DNA from: Epiperipatus broadwayi
Taxonomy: Eukaryota > Onychophora > Udeonychophora > Euonychophora > Peripatidae
Direction: 5' to 3'
Length of the DNA: 64,000 nt
NCBI GenBank assembly: GCA_028023455.1
Contig: JAQFVV010006197.1
Span: 15,187,254-15,251,253, forward strand
Positions 10,791 through 23,805 of this stretch are shown here, in pieces. Positions within the stretch are counted from its first letter, which is position 1. Each line of letters starts with the position of its first letter. The position numbers and the translations under genes were made by a program. The notes beneath the pieces were generated by a model. It had not been told where the DNA came from and made no database searches. It saw only the letters and a program-made list of their open reading frames with translations.

Positions 10791-12324
10791 ATATATGATT
10801 TCATTAATTTATTTTAATTAATGTTATCTTTTTGTTAAGTTAATAACTTCCCTAATCATGAAACTAAGAAGATTTGTTATTGTTTATTTTCAATAATTAT
10901 TAAAAATGTTATTTATAATACTAATAAGATAAAATAAAAAAATAAAAATAATATTAATTAGATTAAGTACCAACCATAAATAACAAAGATATGTCATAAA
11001 TTCTCAGCAGAGAATCATTTCTAATCATTAATTATTTATATTTTTTATTAAAATCAAAAAACAGTGAATGAAGTATTATTTTAATTTCAGTTTTTCTTTT
11101 GGAAGTTATGTGCTTTTTCTTCATGCAGCTAATAGGAAATGTTTGTTTAATGGAAATGATTTTCTATGCAAACTGTCAAAAAAAAAAAAAAAAATGCAGA
11201 CTATTGTATAAAAAATTTCATTTCTGCTAGACACAAAGTAAACTTGCATGTAAAAATTTTCAATTGTAAATAATATGATAAAATAACTTACAAATATCAT
11301 TATAAATTTATACAAAGTTATAAATGAATAGAATTACAATTTTGTATATATATTTTTACAAATAAAAGATGTCTCTAGCATTAACTTGCAAGGCCTCCAC
11401 AGATAATACCAGATGAGAACCAAACTCAAATATCTGGGCTATAATAGTAATAACACTACAAACAAATCCAAAAACTGGATTAATATACACACATGTCAAT
11501 GTAAAGTCTTTTTGTAATTGTTATTCTACAAAAAATTTTATTTATAAGTTACAAATAAGATAATGCAGAAAGTCTAAAAAAAGCTTGCGTTTACACTTTC
11601 TATAGAAATACTTAAAAATGTTCTAGAATATAAGATAGGTCACACAAACAGCCATTAAATAAATTAAATTTATAATCAGTTATGATTAGCCAACTAAAAT
11701 TTAATTAATTTAAAATCTGTATCAGTAAATATATAATATATATATATTTGGATCATCCAGCTTCAACTCTTAAATCTGCTATTATGCCAAAAAAATGTGA
11801 ATGTTTCAAACATTCCTACAGAAACACACCAATTAGCTGAGGAAAAGATCTATAATAATTAATTAAGTATTTAAAATTTTTATGTGGCTATGAGAAAAAA
11901 TATAAAATTATTAGTATGGTTCAAATTTAACTTTTAATTAACAGTGTTATTTTTCAGAATAATAAAACTCTTTTCTAATCATTGTTTTTATATAAATATG
12001 TAATCAGAAATTTAAAAAAAAAATAATGCAAACATCATTTAAATATCCATAATTTATAATATCTTGCTGCAAATTCAAAATTAGTAAGAAAATTTATGAT
12101 ACATTTAATTTCTAAAAATACAGAGAAATGAATATAATACCCAAGAACCAAATTCTCATATCAATCTTATAAAAAGACATACTATAATATTTAAAGTAGT
12201 ATAAAATATCTGCTTTTTATTTGCATTTCATAATTAACTTTTAATTGCAATGAATTAAATTTAAATCACTCCTTTAATAAATAAATTTTGTCTATTTGAT
12301 ATATCAACATCAGATCAGTTTATA
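10791..12324. other. AT-rich non-coding stretch
   Basis: No gene, exon or repeat was recognised. Confidence 0.4.
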
Positions 12325-12339
12325 ATGCACAGATATAGT

Positions 12340-12525
12340 TTTTTTTTTAGTAAAAAATTTTTTTTTTTTAAAAAAAAAATTTTTCCTTTTTTTATGTGGG
12401 GGGGGGGGGGGGGAAGGGGGCCCCGGGCAAATTTCTTCCTCGTGGGAGAAGAAACTCTCGCTGTCGCTGCCCGGGGCGTGGTTCGCTTTTGCGGCCGGGG
12501 CGGCCCCCCCCGCCCGGGGGGGGAT
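12340..12525. other. Homopolymer block with anomalous GC-rich insert
   Basis: Runs of T and A (12340-12392) switch abruptly to a run of about 17 G, then about 110 bp of very GC-rich sequence with GGGGCCCCGGGC-, CGGGGCGGCC- and CCGCCCGGGGGG-type blocks, before the AT-rich background resumes at 12526. Its composition is unlike anything else in the window. An open frame crosses it, but it is poly-F and poly-G and not a credible protein. An assembly or basecalling artefact is as likely as a real insert. Confidence 0.6.
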
Positions 12526-12601
12526 ATATTGTATTGATTATCGATTATTATATTATATAATGAACATGCTAATAGCTCTTAACAAGCTTATTCTGAATAT
12601 C

Positions 12602-12652
12602 CCTATCCTCAGACCGTTTTCTAGCTATGGCTGTTATCAGTAAGGCACTAGG
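12602..12652 (-). ncRNA. Hammerhead ribozyme, family 2, decayed core
   Basis: Minus strand: the core reads CUGAUAA instead of CUGAUGA (G8 lost). Stem II carries AGC/GCU, GAAA is present, and the stem I strand UGAGG is present. Expected to be inactive. Confidence 0.65.
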
Positions 12653-12955
12653 ACATTCAGGTATTAGATTTAAAAATACCAGGTCATGCCCTAGCATTTA
12701 TCTAATAATAACTTATTAAGTAAAAAATCTGAAATTTTAAGACATCCATATGTTTTCAAATCCAGCTATCTAAACTTAAATAACCATATGCGATTGAACT
12801 AAGTTTAGATACACCATATATTAATAGCTTTAGCAATATAAAATCACCAAACTGCAAAGAAATCAAGTCATATATCACGTGACTTAATTTAATAAGCTTG
12901 CAGCACTACAAATAATGAGCATGTTAATAGCTCTTAATAAGCTTTTCTGAATATC

Positions 12956-13005
12956 CCTATTCTCAGACTAATTTCTAGCTCTGGCTGTCATCAGTGAGGT
13001 GCTAG
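12956..13005 (-). ncRNA. Hammerhead ribozyme, family 2
   Basis: Minus strand: CUGAUGA and GAAA are intact; stem II is CAGC/GCUA, with a C-A mismatch next to the core. Stem III is minimal around UA, the cleavage-site dinucleotide is UC, and stem I pairs CUCA with UGAG. Confidence 0.7.
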
Positions 13006-13336
13006 GGCATTCAGATATTAGATTTACAAATACTAGGTCAAGCCCCAGCATTTATCTAATAGTTATCTATCAAGTAGAAAATCTGAAATTTTCAGATATT
13101 TATTCATGTCTTCAAATCCAGCTACATAAACTTAAATAGCCATGTAGGACTGAACTAAGTTCAGATACAGCCTATATTAATAGCTATAGCAATATAAAAT
13201 CGCCAAAACCTCAAGAGCAAAACAATAATTGCAAAGAAATCAAATCATATATCATGTGACTTAATTTAATAAGCTTGTACTACAAATGTTATATAATGAA
13301 CATGCTAATATATCTTAACAAGCTTCTCTGAATATC

Positions 13337-13385
13337 CCTGTCCTCAGACTAGTTTCTAGCTCTGGCTATCATCAGTGAGGTACTA
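13337..13385 (-). ncRNA. Hammerhead ribozyme, family 2, intact
   Basis: Minus strand: CUGAUGA, stem II UAGC/GCUA closing a CAGA loop, GAAA, stem III A-U and C-G around UA, cleavage after UC, and a perfect five-pair stem I CCUCA/UGAGG with an outer CCU/AGG helix across an internal loop. Every core position is met. Together with 3171-3230 this is the strongest active candidate. Confidence 0.85.
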
Positions 13386-13447
13386 GGATATTCAGATATT
13401 AGATTTAAAACTACCAAATCAAGCCACAGCATTTATTTAATAACTTT

Positions 13448-13603
13448 GAGGTGCTAGGACATTCAGGTATTAGATTTACCACTATCAGGTCAAGCCCCAG
13501 CATTTATCTAATAGTAAGCATTTATCTAATAGTAAGCTATTAGATAAATGCTGGGGCTTGACCTGGTAGTTTTAAATCTAATACCTGAATGTCCTAGCAC
13601 CTC
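13448..13603. repeat. Palindrome centre of the family 2 array
   Basis: Arms of about 67 bp (GAGGTGCTAGGACATTCAGG.. and its reverse complement ending ..CCTAGCACCTC) flank a short duplicated spacer, ATTTATCTAATAGTAAGC. This is the junction where minus units turn into a plus unit. Confidence 0.85.
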
Positions 13604-13643
13604 ACTGATGACAGCCAGAGCTAGAAATTGGTCTGAGAATAGG
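13592..13643 (+). ncRNA. Hammerhead ribozyme, family 2, plus copy
   Basis: CUGAUGA and GAAA are intact, stem II is CAGC/GCUA with loop CAGA (C-A at the core end), stem III is around UG, the cleavage site is UC, and stem I is CUCA/UGAG with outer CCU/AGG pairing. Confidence 0.7.
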
Positions 13644-13750
13644 GCCACTCAGAACAGCTTATTAAGAGTTATTAGCATGCTCATTATATAACATTTGTAG
13701 TACAAGCTTATTAAATTAAGTCATGTGATATATGACTTGATTTCTTTCCA

Positions 13751-16700
13751 ATGATTATGATTACTGTTATATTTTAAATTATTTAAAATAAATTTTCTTA
13801 ACTTTTATGTCAAATCATCTGATTTAAGTTAAATATATTTGAAACTCTGTAGATTTAAAATTAGATCATTCATTATTACTTTCAACCTAAGATAGAGATT
13901 TCACTTTTTAAAATACTTTTCTTGATAACCTAAAGTTACTTTTAATTAAGGAAGAAATATTTGTATTCATCCTTTTACTTTACAATAAAATTAAGAAGCA
14001 AATTTAACATCTAGATTGATATTTTATTACCATTAAAAACTTAATCATGTGATTACTAACTCAAATAAACTATTAGCAATATATTCAATTTTATAACATG
14101 TAGAAAAAAATATTTAAAGTTAAAATTTAAAAAAGTGATTCTTTTACTGTTAAAAATCCTTTCTTAAAAAAATTTTCTAAATACACTTTCTTTAGATTGT
14201 GTAGAATCATAGACATTGATCTTTTTAAATACTGTTTGGTTTCATAAATTTTAATTTCACAGAATATATTGAATCGACAGCATTGACTTCATTTTTGTTA
14301 TCACATATATTTTTAGATATTTGGATAGCAAATTTTTAAAATAGTGAGAAATTTAATATTTGTTTTTATACATGATAGTATGGTATCAGCAATTAATATT
14401 TTTGTCAGTATTTCATGAATAAATATGACTTAACACTGTCTTTTATTTTCCTCCATTATTCAGATATGGAAAATGATCTTGTTCATAATGACAGCTAGTG
14501 GAAAAGAAAATTTTAGCTTTCTCTAGTCACTATTCATTTTCTGCCTAAAATATAAATTTACCAAACATCAACTGGCAAACTTGTTACAGCTATAACAAAA
14601 TTTTAACATACTCTGTTTCATTTTTTTTTTCTCTCCTATTTATATCATTTAAAAACTTTAATTAGCAATTGTACTTTTAAGTATCACCAGTTTATTAAAA
14701 GATTATTTTAATCCTTTTACAATGGGTTTAAACAAAATACAAAAGAAGTACATATAAGAATTTTACTTATAAAATTTTGATAACAAAAAGTTAATCATAA
14801 TCTTTTATTTAAAAAAGTATATATAAAAATAAAAAAAAATGGAAAAAAACATTAGCACATGAAATAAGAATAAATAATATAGGGTAAGATGTTATAAAAG
14901 ATGAAAAAGCATTGAAATCAATATTATAAATACTAAATAAAAAGCAAAAAATATATTTATATAGATTCTGTATAAGCATGAATAAAACTATCTTGGAAAT
15001 GGAAAAAAAATCAAAATTAATGAAACTGAATTAAACAATAAAGAAAGTTTTGTATATCGTGCAAATAAAAACAGTTAAAAAAGACAATACACTGTTAAAA
15101 TTAAATTAAGAATAGCCACAGCAAGAACCAATCTACATAATCCGAAAAGGCTGAGATATCAAATTATATATAATGAACACATGTATATTGTTCCAGGATA
15201 TTATAATATGATTGTAAATATATTACAGAGAAAACATACAGTGAGAAGAGTCTTGGCATTTGAAAAAACATATTACCAAAAGTTAGTGAAAATTAATGGG
15301 ATAAAAAAAATTGCACAAAAATATTACTCTGAAAAAAAATTTCAAAAAGAAATTTACAGAAAGTTACAAATATTTAATAAATTACAATAAGATAATAAAA
15401 ATCGTAATTCTTGTAATGATTGAATAAAATTGGAGATAAGAAAAAAACATCATACATCTATTAGAGTTAACTTCATGGTTTCTAATGCCAATGTTGATTA
15501 AAAAAAGTAAAGCAATTTGATTCACTGAACATAATATATACATTATTTATAGTAAGAAAAGATCTTGCAAAATGACAAATTTATTACTGTATTTCATTTT
15601 AAAAAATGTATACATATATAAATATAATATATACAAATTTATTATAAACCAATATATTGATAAAAATATTATCTTTGTAACATATATCAATTTCAGCAGA
15701 AACACTTTTTTAAAAAAAAAAAAGGTTAAAAATATAAAATTAAAAAAAGCCCATAACAAATTATAATAATAAAGCAAAACATATATCAATTAATTAACAA
15801 AAAATGTCTTGTTGCATGCACTACTTTACATTTGCAAATATTAATGATCAGATAGTTTAAGATGAATAATGAATAGTTTATGACAATATTATCATTTAGG
15901 TTTAATGTTTAAAATGTTTAAATCTTCACTTATAAAACTATCTCAAGATTAATGTAAATTATAATATGCCAATAATATAACATGAGCTCAAATAAAAAAT
16001 ATATAATTCAGATTACACAAGTGATGTTTAAATTTCTTGATATTAGTATATCGATGATGAAATTATTTTCAAATTATTAGCTTTCATAATTTTAATTGTT
16101 CAATAGTTGTTTCAATAGAAGCTTGATAATATTATCTATATATATATTTATGGAAATGTATATTTTCATATTCATAAACTGACATTTATATATATATAAT
16201 ATCTTGTTTATTTTAAGGTGATAAAGAATATACAATTATTTAAGACACAATTTGTTAGAATACAGACAAATAGAGTAAAATAATTCTAAGATAACAAAAA
16301 ACAATATGATATCCCTTCTTAATATTTAAAAATATGGTTAATGATAAATATAAAAAAAATGAGGCTTAAGCATTAGCACAAACAAAAAGGTATTCTCAAT
16401 TTAAGAATTCAATAATTAACCATAATTGAAACTTCATAATTTTATTTCAAAGAAAAAGTATAATATTGATATTAATTCCTATTTTATTACAGAAAAGTAC
16501 TTTTGTATTGTGACCATGTGTTTTTGCACATTGTTCCCATTACCTACACATAATAATTTTCTGTATTTACTTGTTTTTTTTTTTTAAAAAAATAATGAAT
16601 TAATAAATAAAAGAGTAAAAGGCAATAGTTTTGTTATATATATGCCTTCAGTTCAACTTGTATGCAAAACAGATATATTGTCATATTTATAATAAGCATA

Positions 16701-17490
16701 ATAGTTTTTTTTTGGTAAATTTCAGTTACTATTAAAATAAGTTGTTATACTATAATGTGTGCAAAAAAATAATGATTTAATATTATAGTAATTAAGCTTG
16801 TAGAAGAGAAGAGAGTAGAGAAGATAAAAGTTGATTTAAAGTTTTTTTTTTTGGTTTAAAGTAGTAATGACAGGGTTAAATTTTGGTTTATTGTAATTCA
16901 ACCTAAATTTCATTAGTTATTTTTAATACCTAATATTTTTAAAATTTGTCTGTTAGTTGTACTAAATTATATGTAGTTATTTAAAGAAGTAATTAATAAG
17001 TTAAGTTTAAAGCTTAAAAACATCATTTCCTTCATTCATGTGTGTTGTGAATACATTGATGGATAAACTTATCTATATAATTAATAAAATAGTTTTATCT
17101 TGAGTTATTCAAACTCATAAAAAAATATAATTATATTAGTTAAAGTTAAACCTATAATGAATAAAATATTTAATAATTCAAAATTTAATAAATATTATAA
17201 CAAAACTCAATTAATAAATGAACAAATAATATTAATTATTTTTTGTATTACAATATATATATTTTTTATTAAATAAGTAACTTTGTTTAACTTTCTTTTA
17301 AATTAAATTCATTAGACGTGTAATTTTGAAAATATCTAGATTAAAATGACACCATTTAATGATTGACTTATCTTGCAGTTAAGATTTTAAAAAAATAATA
17401 ATAATCCTCATTTTATTGGTCATTAATTAGAATTTGACAGCTGTAAAAAAATAATACATATATATAAATACTATAAAGATAGGTCTTGTT
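13751..17490. other. AT-rich non-coding stretch
   Basis: No gene was found. Open frames at 15181-15390 and 15572-15766 are dominated by K, I, Y and N and have no motif; they are consistent with chance in AT-rich DNA. Confidence 0.4.
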
Positions 17491-17502
17491 GGTTATGGGA
17501 CT

Positions 17503-17538
17503 GGCTCTCTCTCTCTCTCTCTTTTCCTTTCTCTCTGG
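17503..17538. repeat. CT-rich microsatellite
   Basis: A (CT)n tract broken by TTTTCC lies in otherwise AT-rich DNA. Confidence 0.9.
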
Positions 17539-17539
17539 C

Positions 17540-20500
17540 TCAAGCTGCATCTCACTGAAATTTTAAAAAATGTTAAATTTTATAATTATTTTTGTCTAAA
17601 AGTGTTAAATATTGAGCTTAATCATCCTTAAATCTACAATGCACTGCTAAACACACAGGTGACTTATTTCTTTTGTTACTGAATCACAATTTAAACTTTC
17701 TTAATTGTTGCACAATGCAACGAAGGAACATTGTCTATTTTAAGTAAATTTAGCCAATATAACTTCAAAAGATATTCCAATAGGAAGCAGATGATGTGTT
17801 TAATTAGGTATTGCAAAATATATGCAGAACATTCTTTTAGTTCATATTCATTTGCTTATTTATATTCTAAAAAGGAGAAAATAAAAAGTAAAATAAAAAC
17901 GCATAGACTATTAAGCTATGAATTAAGATTAAAAATGCATTATACTAATTTTTACCTGCTAAACAATAAAAATGATAATTATTAAAAGATCTGTTATCTT
18001 AAGCATGATTTTGAAATGTTTTAAGTTGAATTTAGCTACATTTGAACATAATTCTTCGTATATAAAAGAAATATACTGGAGGAATTGCACCACTATTATA
18101 ATAATTTCCATGCTGATGTTATCAAGGTAAATATTTGCAGGAAAAACTTGAAATTAACACTGCATGAATTAAATAAAGAAAATATACGTGAGAATAATTA
18201 AGACATCTAATCTTCTTAGTATTAATTTAAATGCTTCAAGGGAATAGCAGTGTGTATTTAATTATTGAGGAGTGTGAATAAAATATTTGGCAATAAATAC
18301 ATAAAGGGTTAGCAAAAATATTACTAAAGAGGTTTGATGGGTTGTATACTACTGCTTTATATAATATGTAAATGAAATTATTGATGTTGAAACCTAAAAA
18401 TATTTTCATTATTATACGACAATTAATTTAAGTTTAAAACATGCTTCCTTAAGAGAAGAAAAATAAAGATACGTTATTGGTTAAACAAACCCGTGGGATC
18501 CCAAAATATAATCAGCTGAAAAATTATTGCATTCCAATATCGTCGTTCCCATATTCACCGGCTAACTGTTCTATGTTTATTTTTATATTATTAAAATGTG
18601 TTTAAATCTAGAATTAGTTTAGTTTTAAGAACTATTATACTATATTGTTTTGGAAATCCTTTGCCATGTTAATAAAAAAATAAAATATGTTTTGACTTAA
18701 AGCTTTGCAGAACAATTTACCTGTCGAAGGAGTACATCACACCTTTAACTGACTGCCCAGTAAAGAGAAAGTTCGCTAATGAACTAAGGTTTTGTGTTTA
18801 GTGAAAAAAAGGAAAAAAAATATTTTATGCAATACTTTTCTTTTGTATTTCACTATATTCTCAACAATACGTTTTTAATGATAAAACTGCATTAGGTAAT
18901 TTATTCATGTATTTTAATTTTAATGGGTTTATCAGAATGTGTAGATATTCTATGCATTGTCAGATAAATATTTTTATTATATGTGTTGGTATTTGCTGGA
19001 TAAACCAATCTGTATTATATTTTGAGTCAGCAGAGATATTCATCCCTCATAATTATTATTATTTTTAAATGTATGGTATTTCATTAGCTAAAGTAACTCA
19101 GAAACTTTGATATTTTGCATAATTACAATAATAGTAATAATCGCTAATATTTTCATGCACTTAAGAATTATTATTCTCATATTCTTATCCATTTAATCAG
19201 TCATGTCCACTTATTTTCTATAAATTTGATATTTTATATTCCATACATGTGTGTATTGTTACATTATGCCAAAATTTTATATGCTATTAATTTTCTTAAT
19301 TGATATTTCAGTCGTTTGACTTAATTTTACATTGTGGTTTCAAGCATTGCTTATTGTTTATTACAGTTTAAATTTGAATATTACTTTAGTCAGTTTCAGT
19401 GTTAAGTTAGTATCTTGTCATCATTTAGTTTATGGTATTGATTGGCCTCATAATGTCAGGCCCTACTTGTTCATATTTATTATTGTGCCTTATGGAGTGG
19501 ACGAGATCCCCCATTACTATAAGCTTTTCCATGAGTTGATAGTGCTTTACTCTCGTGATTATCATCACATATTTAAAGGTACCTAAATCCTTAGACAGGA
19601 TTTTATTTTTTGGTGTGTTTTCCCATTTTCCTCTATGTGCTGCGACAAGGTCCATACATACTTAGCCTTATGTATGGCATTCGAAGCCACCAACTATTTA
19701 TTTGTTCATAGTGTTTAGCTCTGCGGAGCGTATGCTTTGGCCTATCACTCATGATGTATTTAAGTCCATTTTCCACTATGGTAGGTGATGTTATTTTGTG
19801 ATCTAGATGCATGATAACAATGATAAGCTATGTTTTGAAGGATTTAGTTTCTTCAGGTTGCACTTTGTTGTTTTAGTGGTAAGAGGGGTATAACAATGTC
19901 TGTATTGTATTGCTATGATGTTATAATCAGCCACAAACAAATCAACAAGAGATAATAATTTTAAATATTTACTTGTAAGCATATGGCCATTAAGAGCAAT
20001 CCATATATTCTATGCAATTGTTTCATTCACCTAAAATCTTTCGCTGATGGATATGTAAGTCATTTACATTAAATATTTTGGTATTATAAGTATTATATGG
20101 ACAGTAATTTATTAATAGTATGCGTGCACATGACTTCTGATGAGTGATCCATACTTTTCTTTCATTCGGTTTATTTAATAGTACAGAATATTAAGCAATA
20201 TGATATCATTTATTTTAATCTGATATTAATTTTATTATGCCAACAATTGATTTAAGTTTATTTAACTGTGAATTCAAATTATTAGCAAGTAAGCCTATTA
20301 ACAAAGGTTATGAATGATTATCATTTTGAGAAATAAGTAATTTAAATAGAATTATGTTACTTAGCTATTGTTAAACCGGGATGAATGTTCAATTTTATGA
20401 GACCCAAAATTGTTTATGGGATCATCTAGTGGAATTAAAATGTATAAAAATTAGCTATTGTTAACTCACAACTTTTATTAATACTGTTTAGTATGTTGAT

Positions 20501-22900
20501 CTGTTTCAAATCATTTTTTTTTTAAAAACCTTGGTTAATCTGTTTGCAAGGCTAAAATGTGTTGCTGAAGTACTTATAGTCAAGAAAACATTTTAACAGT
20601 GCTATCTTGGCAATAATTCCAAAATTTGTATGAATTTTGTTTTATCATTTTAGTAATTGTAAATAAACCTATTTATTATTTATTTTTTTAAAAAAAAAAA
20701 CAAATCTAGTTTCTGTTTTTTTTTATGCTATTGTCTTGGGTTCACAATATTTATTATTTTCATTGAATTAAGGATATTCAGAATATTCCAAATATTCACA
20801 GAAGATGCACATATAGTTGTGATTTCTAAGTGAAATCAAGGTAACAGATAGTTAAACATTTGCAGATACGAATAATAATATTTTTACATTAAGATATATT
20901 CAACTATGTTTATCTTCTAAAAAAAAAAAAGATTGCACAATATGAAAAGGAAGTTTTCTTGACAGTTAGGAGATTATTTACATTATTTCAGACTGCACAC
21001 AATTAAGTTATTTAGATATTGAATGGTTATTTTATTTCAAGGTTCAATTGCATTTAATTATTTATGAAGATTGTCTGTGGGAGAGTAGAAAGACAAGAAG
21101 GGTAGAAAGACAAAAAGCACTATTGTCTTTCTACAATCTCGAGTGATATCCTGGGTAAAAGGCTGTAACTATTCCAAATTTTAAATATTTTAATTAGGCA
21201 ATTAGATATTAGAGCAAATATCCTTTATGTAATTTTAATTAGTACTGTTATTTAATAGTAGGAAGCAGTCACTATAAGAGAAGTGTTTGCCTCCTATAGT
21301 CGGCCAGGATGTCATTCACTCATTTATTTATCCATTTATTTATTTAGTAGGCAACATTACACGTTAATACAATCTACAACAGTCATAGTACGACCCCTGA
21401 AATTATTTATTCTTGTTATTTTCATAGTTATTTATCCAATTCTTTACGTCATAGTATCAAATATTGGTAGTATAAGATAAGAATTATTTATTTATTCCCT
21501 GTGCTAGAAGAAAAGTACATTTTATGGTAGTTTTATACAAATCAAATATTTCAAATCATGCTATTCAGAACTGATGATAATATTGTGATATTCTTGAAAT
21601 ATTAGAAGAGAAATTTTATTATAAAAAAAAAATTCTTCAAGTACAGATTTATTTTATTCAGAGAATATAATTTAATGGGAGGTTAAATCTGATAAATATT
21701 TAACAAGAGTGGAAATATTGTTTTCTACCATATAGATGCTATAATTATTTGCAGTATTGTTTGATTTTCCCTCTATCTCATTGTAATTCTATGTAGTATC
21801 ACCTTAAAATTATTGTAACCCCACTGAGTATAGCCCTTGTTCCAGGAAAAGTCTCTCGGATAATAGTAATTTCTTAATATAATATTCTCATCATCCAGTA
21901 GTAAAAACATTAGGTTACTAGGTTACAAGTGATGGATCACTGGTAGTGGCAGCTTTTATTTATATAGTTTTTAAATTTTAGGTTACATTATATATATCTT
22001 TGAATATATTTTTTGAATGAAATGATAATGCTGAAAGGTTAATTTTTGTAATAAATCAATTTTTTCTTCTCTATATATACACATGTGTCTATGTATTAAA
22101 TATGCATTAATTCCTAAATTCAACTATTCTATTATTCAATAACTACATAATATCTGAATATAACTATATATATTTACTGACATTATTTGTGCATTAACTA
22201 CATTTAAAACAAATTTTTTTTTTATTAGAATTACAGTCCGCTTTTTATTTTAACAATACTTATTTATCACAAAAATCTTTCAATAAGTACACAAAAAATT
22301 ATTAATTAATTTTTTAAGATTAGAATTTATTATTTCTTTTTAACATTATATATAGATTCTAAATTTCATTAATGATCAAATATTTGGATTATCTTTTAAG
22401 TTTAAAAAATTTGCTTCAATTTCTTCATCTCATTTAAGAAATCTATCATCTGCTTTTATTTCAAATTAAATCTAAAAACCCCAATTGTGGCTGAAGAAAC
22501 AATTATTTTTTTGTTTTTTGGTGCACAGTAAATAAAAATGTAAAACTATATTTTACTTTAAATCAACTTGACACTTATAGTTGATAAATATATAGATACT
22601 TCTGCTATAAGTTAATACATATACCCCTTACATATACATCGTATTTAAAACCTAGTTACCAAGAACTATGTCTCAAAATCAAAAACTGCTTATAATTTAG
22701 CAAAAAAAAAAAATACTCTCTATAGATGAGATTTCAATTTTAGGGAAAGGTTTTAAATTTGCAATAACACTTTCTAGGATAACTTTTGAAAAAATTATCT
22801 GTAATATAGAATCAGCTCTTGACAAAATCAATCCTACAACTGCTGATAAAACATAAATAGAAATTTATAATATATATAAAAAAGTAAAACTTGCAAAAAG
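17540..22900. other. Mostly featureless region with unclassified blocks
   Basis: No gene was recognised. Two blocks stand out as less AT-rich and more complex: 18480-18570 together with 18705-18795, and 19410-19900. The second contains frames open on both strands over about 230 bp but no motif I can name, and may be an old interspersed repeat. A small inverted repeat GTAGAAAGACAA..TTGTCTTTCTAC lies at about 21085-21134. Confidence 0.35.
18717..18805 (+). other. Possible coding remnant, unrecognised
   Basis: Following a TTTGCAG acceptor-like sequence, one frame is open for about 30 residues and contains the phrase LTDCPVKRKFANELR. Composition is higher-complexity than the surroundings. No family was recognised; it may be an exon or a repeat relic. 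Confidence 0.25.
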
Positions 22901-22905
22901 TAATA

Positions 22906-23805
22906 CACCTGGGTCTCATTTTATGCGGTAGATAGGTTCCTCAGAAAACACGCATAAAAGAAATCGCACAAAAATAAATGTAACTTATCTTGAAAAATGG
23001 GGGATAGGTTCCCGTAATTTTCAGAAATTGGCATAAAAGCAATGCAACAAGGAAAAATTACTTTAAAATTCGCATTAAAAAAATAAGGAAATAAAGTATG
23101 ACTAATAAAACATTTCAAATATATGAAAAAAATTAATATAAGACAAACTTTTTTTACTTTTTTTATTAACTATAGTATTTAATTTTACATTTTTTCATAC
23201 AACTTTTAATCATTACCGTTATTTTACAATATGCATTCGTTTGTGAACTAGTAAGAAATCAGATTCGTGACGTGTTGTACAACTAGCGCCACTTCCAGTC
23301 TTGTGCTGTGTTAATGGTTTTCTGTTCCTAAATTAAAAAATGAGATTGCAATCAAAACAAAAAGATTATACATCATCTTAGAAAGATTATTTTCAGCTTA
23401 TAAAATCTTTGTTATTATTTATTTTACAAATCTAAAAAAATATTTATTTCTGTTAATATCTAACAAAATACGTTTTAAAAGTTTAAAATTTTTGAATATT
23501 TATTGCGATATTTTTATACTTACGGATAAATCTATTATTATTATTTACTCATTAGTATAAGTAGGTTATTTACATAGAAGCTAAGATTCTAAATACAGCT
23601 TCAGGCCATATTCACGTTAGCTGCTAATATAATGTTATACTTTTGAAAAAAAAAAAAAAGTATTTCAAGTCAAAATAAGTTATTAATAATTTAAATTTCT
23701 TGATATCTAATAAATATAGTGAAATATGAAAGATATTAAGAAGAAACATGAATCGCATAACTTCAAAATTGCATTAAAATAATCCGAATAAAACGAGACC
23801 CAGGT
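22906..23805. mobile_element. Non-autonomous TIR DNA transposon (copy 1)
   Basis: The ends are inverted: CACCTGGGTCTCATTTTATG at the left and ATAAAACGAGACCCAGGT at the right, flanked by TA. Subterminal GGTTCCTCAGAAAACACGCA is shared with the copy at 40910-41841. Length is about 900 bp with no transposase frame. TIR style and TA target fit a pogo/Tigger-like member of Tc1/mariner mobilised in trans; superfamily is inferred. Confidence 0.8.

Larger units (their letters stand above)
12551..13750. mobile_element. Family 2 tandem hammerhead array, inverted
   Basis: Three minus-orientation units (landmark GAACATGCTAATAGCTCTTA near 12561, 12917 and 13297; spacing about 355 and 380 bp) meet one plus-orientation unit at a near-perfect palindrome centred near 13525. 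The units contain a hammerhead on the strand reading away from the centre, a CTAGGACATTCAGGTATTAG block, an AAATCCAGCTA block and a terminal AAGTCATGTGATATATGACTTG block. The sequence is unrelated to family 1, and there is no coding capacity. It is a retrozyme-like element with the same head-to-head layout as family 1. Confidence 0.8.

Noticed and set aside
12325-12537. 70-codon open frame through the GC island
   Set aside because: Poly-F then poly-G/P/R residues caused by homopolymer runs; not a plausible protein.
15181-15766. Open frames of 64-80 codons on both strands
   Set aside because: Extremely AT-rich K/I/Y/N/F composition, mutually overlapping on opposite strands, with no motif.
19332-19655. 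Overlapping open frames on both strands (84 and 76 codons)
   Set aside because: No domain or splice context; more likely an unclassified old repeat than a gene.
21565-21610. CUGAUGA...GAAA match resembling a hammerhead on the plus strand
   Set aside because: The intervening segment can form an AU-rich hairpin, but no stem I or stem III flanks pair; chance match in AT-rich DNA.
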